DNA of 64,000 bases from Liolophura sinensis (lineage: Eukaryota; Mollusca; Polyplacophora; Chitonida; Chitonidae): positions 32,639,645 through 32,703,644 of the forward strand of contig NC_088305.1 in assembly GCF_032854445.1 (NCBI RefSeq), written 5' to 3'. The first letter of the stretch is position 1. Each line of letters begins with the position of its first letter. The translations under genes and the position numbers were made by a program. Of the stretch, positions 57,177 to 64,000 are shown piece by piece. The notes beneath the pieces were generated by a model, which was not told the origin of the DNA, did not search any database, and was given only the letters and a program-made list of their open reading frames with translations.

Positions 57177-57762
57177 TGACGCCCACTGCGCGATTATCTG
57201 TGGGCAGACGAACTGCGGCAAAACAGTCTTCGTGCTGCACCTGCTTGAGGGTCCTTTCCGCGGTTTCTTTCATCACATTGTGATCCTGTGCCCCACTCTT
57301 AAGCATAACGAGGCGTACCGGCGGCGATGGATACTGTCTGACCCTGAGGTCTATTGTTTTGATCCCGGCGAGCGGCTAAACGAATGCCTGAGAGCTTTCT
57401 ACAGATTGTTCGAGGGGGAGCCCACCCTATACATCATCGATGAATGTAGCGCGTTGGAGGTGATGAGGAAGAAAAAAAAATTGCTGTCATTTATGGCTTT
57501 CTCGGGCCGTCATGCAAAGCAGACTGTCTGGGTCCTCACTCAGAAATACAACGCCGTCCTCAAAGACTTTCGCGAGCAGACAAGGTGGGTGGCTTTATTC
57601 CACTGCAAAGATCTGCACTCGTTCAACGAATGCCTGGAGGAGAACCACGTTATCGAGGCCGAGAGCAAAAAGGCAGAGATTCGACAGAAGCTCAAGAACA
57701 ATCCGCATTCTAAGCTCCTGCTAATGACTGATACGCCCGCCACATCTAAGATTATATATTAG
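57148..57762 (+). CDS. DNA-packaging ATPase, intact (Polinton 2)
   Basis: Intact 204-codon ORF. Walker A GQTNCGKT at residues 19-26, Walker B TLYIIDEC near residues 95-102, and a conserved sensor-like block TVWVLTQKYNAVLKDFREQT. C-terminal RQKLKNNPHSKLLLMTDTPA. This is the A32/FtsK-like packaging ATPase of Polintons, which would pump the element's DNA into a capsid. Starts inside the last codons of the capsid gene in another frame. One of the few undamaged genes of the element. Confidence 0.9.
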   Translation: MVDSLARFIDDAHCAIICGQTNCGKTVFVLHLLEGPFRGFFHHIVILCPTLKHNEAYRRRWILSDPEVYCFDPGERLNECLRAFYRLFEGEPTLYIIDECSALEVMRKKKKLLSFMAFSGRHAKQTVWVLTQKYNAVLKDFREQTRWVALFHCKDLHSFNECLEENHVIEAESKKAEIRQKLKNNPHSKLLLMTDTPATSKIIY

Positions 57763-57787
57763 ACGTGGGCGCCCCTACGTATTAAGC

Positions 57788-58351
57788 ATGGACACCGACG
57801 AGCTTATAGACGAGATTCTGGGCGCAGAGGAGGAGCCTGGCACCAGCCAACAGCCCAGCCAACAGCCCGACCCCAGCCACCATGCACGGCAGCTCAGGTA
57901 TGGGCTGGCGGCGCTTGCGGCGGGTGGGCAGGTCAAGCGATATCTGGGAAAAGACGTAACAGCCGCTGAGATCGACACCATGAGCGACGAAGACGTTGAA
58001 AGGCTGCACTCCCGGTAAGAGGCTAACCTCGGTGCGCGGATGGTTAACGGTCTCGGCGGTATATTCTTGAGATCATATGTAAGGGCGGCCAGCCGGCTCC
58101 TACCAATCCCACCCGAGAATCGACCAAAGCTAATGGCACAGCTCGCCACCGACCCATTTGTTGAACAGACGCTTAGCAGTACTACATGCTGGCTATACTA
58201 CTGCTATGGTAAGTACTTAGCACCGTTAACTATGGCGCTGACCACTACTGAGCACTGCTCATTTGAACACCACTGCTGTCCTAGAAATGAGCCGTATGAT
58301 CCAGAGGAACATGAGCACAACGAATCCGGAAGGCCCGAAGGAAGTGGATGA
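57788..58351 (+). pseudogene. Polinton protein with acidic N-terminus, one stop (Polinton 2)
   Basis: ATG 57788 (MDTDELIDEILGAEEEPG), Gln/Pro/Ser repeat, VTAAEIDTMSDEDVERLHSR, a TAA at 58016-58018 where Polinton 1 has TAC, then MVNGLGGIFLRSYVRA, AQLATDPFVEQTLSSTTCWL, YGKYLAPLTMALTTTEHCSF and a Cys/acidic tail. Only the single nonsense change separates it from an intact 187-codon frame. No known domain. Overlaps the next gene. Confidence 0.65.
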
Positions 58352-58583
58352 GTTGACAGCGGATTCTACGAATGACGGCCCTGCGAAGAATCCCCAAAAA
58401 GTCGCTGCGGGTCGAGCGGGTGCTGCAGCGAGAAAGGCCAAGGCTGAAAAGCTCAAAGACGAGCTTCGCAAGGCAAAGGCTGCTTTGCTTGGCGCAGCTG
58501 ATTCCACCAAGAAACAGCCGAAGGAACCGGATTCTACGAAGAAACAGCCGAAGGAACCGGATTCTACGGAGGCACCCGACTAG
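58287..58583 (+). pseudogene. Basic, Ala-rich protein, TM end lost by frameshift (Polinton 2)
   Basis: Lys/Ala-rich helix AAGRAGAAARKAKAEKLKDE, then a repeated KKQPKEPDST segment (58511-58566) and a stop (EAPD). In Polinton 1 the frame continues into a TM helix; here the same sequence (RAPLALLRVGSLTVLVLLRV) is readable after 58583 in another frame. The start could be 58287 or the ATG at 58311. The overlap with the previous gene is conserved. Confidence 0.6.
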
Positions 58584-58752
58584 AGGGCGCCCCTGGCGTT
58601 ATTACGCGTTGGCAGCCTTACAGTGCTAGTGTTGCTACGCGTGTGGCGCAGCCGCTATACAGCACGAGGTGCAGATATTACGCTGCATGCAGCGCCGCAA
58701 GAAAAGAATCTCCATTTGAGTACACGTCGCGACCATTTCTATATAGAGCAGT

Positions 58753-58992
58753 ATGTCTACTCCACCCGGTGACGGAAAAGTGCTAGTCAACGCGGTCTAC
58801 CATGCCGCTGTGGTCTCTCTCCTGGCTACTGGGTACGCTCGTCTCGGCCAGATGTTCCTGAAAGGAGCCCTCCCGAAGCTGGACTTAACACCCCGTGACG
58901 TCGGCATGGTCATTGCAGATGTAGGCCTGGCCATGGTTTCGAAGGACCTGCCAATTAAACAAGGGCTCCTTCCTCCCAATATAATCAAGTAG
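58753..58992 (+). CDS. 79-aa hydrophobic Polinton protein, intact
   Basis: MSTPPGDGKVLVNAVYHAAV, VSLLATGYARLGQMFLKGAL, TPRDVGMVIADVGLAMVSKD, ending LLPPNIIK. Two moderately hydrophobic segments. Preceded at about 20 bases by a TATATAG. The next gene starts 3 bases after its stop. I recall similar small proteins beside Polinton genes in bivalves, with no known role. A small membrane protein is possible. Confidence 0.65.
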   Translation: MSTPPGDGKVLVNAVYHAAVVSLLATGYARLGQMFLKGALPKLDLTPRDVGMVIADVGLAMVSKDLPIKQGLLPPNIIK

Positions 58993-58994
58993 TA

Positions 58995-59429
58995 ATGGCC
59001 TCCATCGCAATGATGTTGGGCGGTGTCCTCGTAAACGCTTTGGCCTTGAGCAGGAGCAGGTATATGTTTTCGATGCTGAGGAGTTCCGGTGTCGACGAAG
59101 AGCGGAGGAGCCATGACCGCGCTGTAGAGCAGCTCCAAGCTGCCCAGGAAAAATGGGCCCGAAAGCGCACTGAGCTCTTGGACTGGATCAACGATGAACT
59201 CCGCCGCCAGGGACACGCTATCCACACGTTCCGGGATGTCGACGCTGCAATCCGCAAGTATTCTAGGGTCACGGGCAAAACTCTTACACGCGACGCACGC
59301 CACGCGCTGCTCGGCTCAGAGCCACAGCTCCCCGATTTCTATGTGCCTAGTGAAGATCAAAAACACCGCGACATGGGAATGTGTGTGGTTGGGGGTGTGA
59401 GTTACGGACTCGCAAAACTCACCAAGTAA
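58995..59429 (+). CDS. 144-aa coiled-coil Polinton protein, intact
   Basis: Hydrophobic start MASIAMMLGGVLVNALALSR, then a charged helix RRSHDRAVEQLQAAQEKWAR and LDWINDELRRQGHAIHTFRD, a turn region GSEPQLPDFYVPSEDQ, and a short hydrophobic end MGMCVVGGVSYGLAKLTK. So a coiled coil between two membrane-type ends. Same order and near-zero spacing after the 79-aa gene as in Polinton 1, so probably co-expressed. Function unknown. Confidence 0.65.
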   Translation: MASIAMMLGGVLVNALALSRSRYMFSMLRSSGVDEERRSHDRAVEQLQAAQEKWARKRTELLDWINDELRRQGHAIHTFRDVDAAIRKYSRVTGKTLTRDARHALLGSEPQLPDFYVPSEDQKHRDMGMCVVGGVSYGLAKLTK

Positions 59430-59545
59430 TCCGAACTGACTGTGCCGGGCACGATCTTAGTAGTGAGGTGGTTCTGTGCATGCGCGACGATTAACATCTT
59501 TTTCGTCGCAAATCTGTTAGAGGGCTGCTAGAATACCTTGATAAC

Positions 59546-60522
59546 ATGGCTAGTAAAATGTCTGCTCGCCTGGCAAAGATCTACTACAGCCTTCGTGGGT
59601 ACTGGAAGGGCCGCACGGCTATCGAGAAGCTTGCCACTGCGGCTAAAGTCTCCGAAGATGTGGTCCGGCCTGGCTAAAAAACAAGCTGGCTATCTGTCAG
59701 ATATACCTGCCTCGTCCCCGAAAAATACCGAGGCCCATGTTCGATGTTTCCACGCCGAATGACATCCACCAAGCTGATCTTCTATTTCTACCACATGATC
59801 GGCAAGGCCGGAAGCTGTATAAGTACGCGCTGACAGTTGTTGATGTCGCTTCTCGCTACAAGGAGGCGGAACCTCTGGCTACTAATGATTCCAAAGAAGT
59901 CGCTGATGCTCTCTCTCGCATTTACAAGAGGGGACCCCTTCGATGGCCGAAGCTTGTCCAAGTTGACCCTGGGCGCAAGCTTATGGGTGCGGTGAGCCAA
60001 CTGCTGGCCAAACACGATGTTACAGTCCGCAGAGGCCGCGTGGATATCCACCGAGACCAAGGCATAGTGGAGCGTTTCAACCGTACTCTGGCTGAGCGGC
60101 TTTTTGGACATCAGTACGCCCAGGAGATGCGCCTCCCTCCCGAACACCGGTCTACTGAATGGGTGGCTCGGCTGCCCTCTGTTGTGGCCGCTGTGAATAA
60201 CGAGACAACGAGACTGATCGGTAAAAAGCCGAAAGACGCCATCAAGGCAAAAGGGGTGCCCCATAAGCCTTCCTCGGCGGTTCCAGGTCGTCCCGTTGGA
60301 CTTAATGAGCGCAAGATCCCCGAGGGTGTTGGCGTTCGTTATCTCTATCAGGCTGGAGAGCTGGAGGGCGGCCGCCGTCGCGCGACTGATCCTGTCTGGT
60401 CTCTAGAGATATATCAGCTTGGGCGCTCTGTCACAAAGCCTAATGAACCCGTGCTGTACTATCTAGACGATACGTCGGATGGCCCGCGACGGGGATTCGT
60501 TTTCGTGAGGAGTTGCTTATAA
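59546..60522 (+). pseudogene. int: Retrovirus-like integrase (Polinton 2)
   Basis: N-terminal part from ATG 59546 (KMSARLAKIYYSLRGYWKGR), broken by shifts between 59668 and 59737. Then a long open stretch of 261 codons: HQADLLFLPHDRQGRKLYKY (first Asp), LVQVDPGRKLMGAVSQ (second Asp; Polinton 1 has VDPGREFMG), IHRDQGIVERFNRTLAERLF (catalytic Glu in GIVERFN), and C-terminal VRYLYQAGELEGGRRRATDP and TDPVWSLEIYQLGRSVTKPN. DDE-type strand transfer enzyme for Polinton insertion. All three catalytic residues are present in the open part. Confidence 0.88.
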
Positions 60523-60616
60523 TGCCTCCCGATACTCAGCTTCCCCCTGATGGGGTTCTACAGCGCTAGTAGTTCCTCGAAGAGGATGTCCATTCCAGCC
60601 CATCCTGCGGTTGCCG

Positions 60617-63258
60617 TCAAGGAGGCGCATCTCTATGGCCATAAGCCATGGTGTGGACACCATTTTCGGCGATCCAGCGCTTACTATCGAAGGGGGACAG
60701 TGAGACCTTATTCAGGTGCTGCCCATAGATATGGTGGCGCTCTGATCGCAGCACGTCCATACCGTGTCGGAAGAACTTTTTCTCGAAGAGAGCCTCTTTG
60801 TACTGCTTATGGCGGATGCGCTTTTCCACAACTCCCTTTTTCACGCCCTTGGCCTTCTTAATGTTGGCTCCGCCTGCGTCCAGAAAGAAGTACATCTTGG
60901 GGCACAGGCCAATGTATTCGGCGATCTGCCGCCCCGCGCACTCGTCCTTCATTTTCCCCAAGACCTTCATATTTGCTACGCTGTGCAGGGGGTGGTCTTG
61001 TGGGTAATCTAAGGTGTCATACAGGTTTGCATTCTCAGCTATATCCCTATAAACATCATCAGTTTGAATCTCGAGTAGCAGACTGTCCGTGTCAGTGTAG
61101 AGGAGCTGGCGTCGCTCTCCGTACTGGGCCTTCATTCGGTTATAGTAGAAGTCGTACATCAGGTGCTTGGAGAGATCTAGAATGCTCATGCCCACGTAGA
61201 TAGATCGGTTTAGGACTAGACGGGTCTTGTGCATCTGAATCGCTGCGAGGTCATCATCTAGTATGTTTGCCCGTGCGAAGCTCGGGCTGGCTATCAAGCC
61301 CCAGATCTTGTCGTCTTCTCCAGAGCGTACCAGCTTGACGTCCACACGCTTCCGAAGGTTCTCCATGGCTTTTCCGAGGACCGAGTTGTTCATTAGGTTG
61401 TACAAGTCCTTCTCGAATTTACTCGCGGCCGTTTTTCGGAGCTCAGTGTTCATCCTGATATAGGGTCCCATCCAAGGGCTCTGGGCGAATCTCAGGGCCC
61501 GGTGAACCTTTGTCAGGCGCATTCCCAGAGATAGATACAGCTGTAGGTTCCGGTAGTGCAGGACGTACCGTTCCTTGTTGCGGAGGTTGGGGACCAGCTT
61601 TTCGACCTCGGTAGGCGCTTTCTTGCCTAGAAGGCTGTGCTGATTGTCTGACAGCCACACCTTCTGGACCACCAGACGCTCATGGGTAGCCGTTATGTGC
61701 GTTATGTAGGCCGGCCGGATACTCTAGGTCGACCTCGAGGATGTAACCGGAACTACTGTCGTGGGGGTGGGTAGCAATCGTTTCGCCGAGACGCCGCGCG
61801 TCATCTACCCACTGGAAGCCGCCCGTTGGAAGAAACTGACTCATAGCCCAGCCATATAGATTATTGGCGTCTAGGTATTGGATGTAGCTGTTTGGACTTT
61901 CTGGGTTGTATCCCTCCACCTGAGGATTATTGGCTTTGGCGTATCGCTTACTTACCATGGAGATACCTCCTTGCAACCCCTTCTCAATGAAGAGATTTTG
62001 GTCGTAGTCGGTCAACAGCTCCAGCTCTACCCCTGTCTTGAACAGCGCATCCCAGGAGAGACCTGGACTCGTAAAGTAGTGAGCAGGGTGCAATCCATAC
62101 TTCCGTAAACAAATCTTCCGAAAGGCCTCAAACAGATCGGCCAACTTGAGCACGTCTGTGAGGCAGTAAAGGTCTGTGTAGTTTCCCAGACTGGTGGAGT
62201 CAAATACCTTCCATACCTGTTGATCGTGGATGTATTCCTCATCGCTAATGCCTCCGCCTTTGAGCTTACTGTAGAAAGCGTCTTTAGGTGGGAGGCTGGA
62301 CTCGTCGAAGCGCTCCCAAGAGTCCATATACTCATAGGGGTAGACACCCTTGCGCATGAGTAGCTTTCGTTTTTCTTCGGTGGGCTCATACCGGACTGTG
62401 ATGTAGAAAGCCTCAGGTTTGTTGGCTTCTACCATATTGTCAAGGGAAGCCGGTAAGAATTGAACGCTGTCGATGAAGCGGAGTTGCCCCAGCGAGAAAG
62501 AGATGTACTTTTCCGTGTAGTTGGGGACGCAGGACATGCGGCCCTCCGCCTTACTTATGGCTTGTATCAGGAGGTGCCGGTCGTAGCCCCGTAGGTTGTG
62601 GAAGACTACTGGTATGGCTGTCTTGGGACCCAGTCGAAAGTTTAGGTTGCATGCGTTATGGGCCTCGCCTCTGTACTTGCCGGTGATATGGCAGTAATCG
62701 CGCACAGAATCGGCGCCAAGAGGCTTCTCACACACGTGGCAGGTTGCGGCGTTGTTGTGGGTCTGCCAGTCGTGGGGAGTCATCCTCATGGCTATAGGGT
62801 TGGCTAGAACACTTTGGATTTCCTGCTCCTCCTGTTGGAGAGCTCTGAGGAAGTGTTCCGTAGGGTTAGGGCCTCTGTATTCCGCGAGGCGTTTTGTGTG
62901 GCCGTCGCAACGCACCACAACATATCAGTAACTGCAGGGCTCGCGGTGCTGAGTCTTTTGAGTACTGCTCTCTGTGGGGCTGGGAGGCGGGCCTTCAACC
63001 TTTTTGGTCAGAGCCTCGAAGTCGGCATATATGATGAACGGAGCCGGTAGCTGTTTATGGTGGTTCTAAAAGGTGAACTTGTTTTCCCCCTCCTGGGGCA
63101 TTTCCACCCTCACCGCCGTCTGGCCAATCCATCGGCATTCCGGCTTATGCGCCTCGAGCAGGTCCTCCCTTGTGTAGCCAGGTTGACTCCCCTCACAGAA
63201 GTGTTTCCAATGGTGGGCCTTACTTTCTTGGAACAGGAGACGATTAAGATCGTCTCCT
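60617..63258 (-). pseudogene. polB: Protein-primed DNA polymerase B, N-terminus missing (Polinton 2)
   Basis: Minus strand from the junction: KHFCEGSQPGYTREDLLEAH, exonuclease motif I YADFEAL, CHVCEKPLGADSVRDYCHIT followed by CNLNFRLGPKT, FHNLRGYDRHLLIQAISKAE (exonuclease II type), YLDANNLYGWAMSQFLPTGG (motif A), KFEKDLYNLMNNSVLGKAME (motif B), YTDTDSLLLEIQTDD (motif C), ending SPFDSKRWIAENGVHTMAYG. Damage: CAG to TAG at about 63063, Cys to TGA at about 62925, and a deletion/frameshift at about 61677. The natural C-terminus is complete and converges on integrase. The missing N-terminal part is visible in Polinton 1. Confidence 0.9.
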
Positions 63259-63259
63259 G
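63234..63259. repeat. Perfect 11-bp inverted repeat at the Polinton 2 / unit 5 junction
   Basis: CAGGAGACGAT (63234-63244), loop TAAG, ATCGTCTCCTG (63249-63259). The left arm is PolB sequence; the right arm has no source in either partner except as an inverted copy of the left arm. Confidence 0.85.
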
Positions 63260-64000
63260 CCATAGACAACGTCACATTGGAGGCTTAGAAATGAACTGTT
63301 TACTTTGAAGGAAAGTCAAAAGTGGTTTCTGATGACGGGGGTAAACCATTTAGAGATATGCCAGATGTATAGACATACATATGCCCCGGCATGGTCGGCC
63401 ACGGGCAGACTGCACAGCCGGCACACAAAACGCATCATAGTCAGTCACAAATTCGGCTAGTACCCACTTGGAGTATTTACACCAGGTTGTGTTAAAGCCC
63501 AGAAACTTCAAACCCATGAAGGCTAAAAAAGTCAGTGTCATTAAACTTAGAACTCAATCCTTTAATACCTCAGAACAAGAACTATAATTCGTCCTACGGT
63601 CAGCTTCCTATTCCTTCTCCCGTCCCCACGTCGTTGACCCCATTTGCGTTGACGCCATGTCTCATAGCCAATGTTCTCACCCTAGATCTAGATCGTTGCG
63701 TAGTAAACAGGCCATGTGAAGCGAGATGTACGATTACCAACTTGCCTTTATCTAGTATCCTGATTTACCGTCTGCCCACAGATCCCTTAGAGTTTTCCGT
63801 TGTCTCAATGTCAGATCGTTAGACACGCCTATACCTTTATCCATGAATTTCTACTTACCTTTCATCCATCCTGTTACCCCACAGCAGGAACTTACATATT
63901 ATAGGTCTTGGTTTACCATCTGAAGTGACTCAACGCGATCGTAATGCTTGTATATCACATTTTACCTCAGACATATCATGGATCCTTTTTGACCTAAATC
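63259..64000 (+). repeat. Duplication unit 5, right part (after Polinton 2)
   Basis: From about 63259 (GCCATAGACAACGTCACATT) the sequence matches units 1, 3 and 4 inside the LINE endonuclease fragment (compare 34880 and 44540) and continues in register to the window end. Relative to unit 1 the unit sequence between about 510 and 6148 is missing, so Polinton 2 sits in a deletion of about 5.6 kb that removed the whole BEL element. The last stretch (63840-64000) holds no gene that I can see. Confidence 0.9.
63263..63650 (-). pseudogene. LINE endonuclease fragment cut by Polinton 2 junction (unit 5)
   Basis: Minus-strand start of the same endonuclease (LKFLGFNTTWCKYSKWVLAE, SARGRPCRGICMSIHL). 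The half with the PPSDSP and GENF motifs is missing because the array sequence here starts at the Polinton 2 junction. Confidence 0.6.

Larger units (their letters stand above)
49762..63258 (+). mobile_element. Polinton/Maverick element 2, nearly full length
   Basis: Starts AGTAGTATAGGG inside the unit 5 SINE, structural end first. About 13.5 kb and much richer in G+C than the array. It encodes the Polinton hallmark set: double jelly-roll major capsid protein, packaging ATPase, integrase and protein-primed PolB, plus a candidate minor capsid protein and several lineage-specific proteins. The right end is cut inside PolB, with no TIR there, so a target duplication cannot be checked. Its orientation is opposite to Polinton 1. 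A mix of intact and broken ORFs suggests a fairly recent but dead copy. Confidence 0.94.

Noticed and set aside
61878-62108. Plus-strand ORF within PolB
   Set aside because: Antisense shadow of PolB; the same shadow is seen in Polinton 1.

Overview
The window is animal nuclear DNA from a mollusc, most likely a bivalve. Three things point there. A tRNA-headed SINE and a second SINE tail ending in the (AATAA)n-type 3' end are both of the kind I associate with molluscan genomes. Vertebrate-style splice sites flank single-repeat ankyrin exons. Two Polinton/Maverick elements have proteins that read like those seen in bivalve genomes. No bacterial operons, ribosome-binding sites or CRISPR arrays are present. 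The species call is an inference.

The backbone is a tandem segmental duplication. A roughly 10-11 kb unit recurs with starts near 1, 10925, 28660, 39342 and 49231. Two sub-types alternate: A (units 1, 3, 5, with a SINE and a complete 5' LTR) and B (units 2, 4, with that part deleted). The real period is therefore an A+B dimer of about 20.6 kb. Each complete unit carries, in order: flank and SINE (A only), an internally deleted BEL/Pao retrotransposon, an antisense LINE endonuclease fragment (lost from unit 2), intron-like DNA, two 99-bp exons that each encode exactly one ankyrin repeat, more intron-like DNA, a SINE tail, and an antisense LINE linker fragment. The TE copies sit at the same place in every unit, so they were copied by duplication and are not independent insertions. 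The ankyrin exons (ten in all) are on the plus strand, start and end between codons, and most have good splice signals. The parsimonious reading is one large ankyrin-repeat gene that grew by duplicating a two-exon cassette, with all the TEs in its introns.

Two Polintons of one family interrupt the array. Polinton 1 (about 18803-26397) lies PolB-end first. It has a TIR, a Cys-rich ORF, a PolB that has lost its catalytic C-terminus, integrase, four small genes, the packaging ATPase and the C-terminal part of the major capsid protein, where it is cut off and joined to an ankyrin-exon region. Polinton 2 (about 49762-63258) lies in the opposite orientation and is nearly full length: TIR, two structural-like minus-strand genes, a tandemly duplicated candidate minor capsid gene, a large protein with a C-terminal TM, a coiled-coil/membrane protein, major capsid protein, packaging ATPase, four small genes, integrase and PolB. 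It is cut off in PolB and joined to unit-5 LINE sequence through an 11-bp perfect hairpin. Both elements are broken by frameshifts and stops, but several ORFs in Polinton 2 (ATPase, the 276-, 144- and 79-residue proteins) are still intact. I found no adenovirus-type cysteine protease.

The strongest candidates for something new are the cassette-expanded ankyrin gene, whose exon copies differ only by amino-acid-changing substitutions, and the conserved but unexplained small and membrane proteins of this Polinton family.
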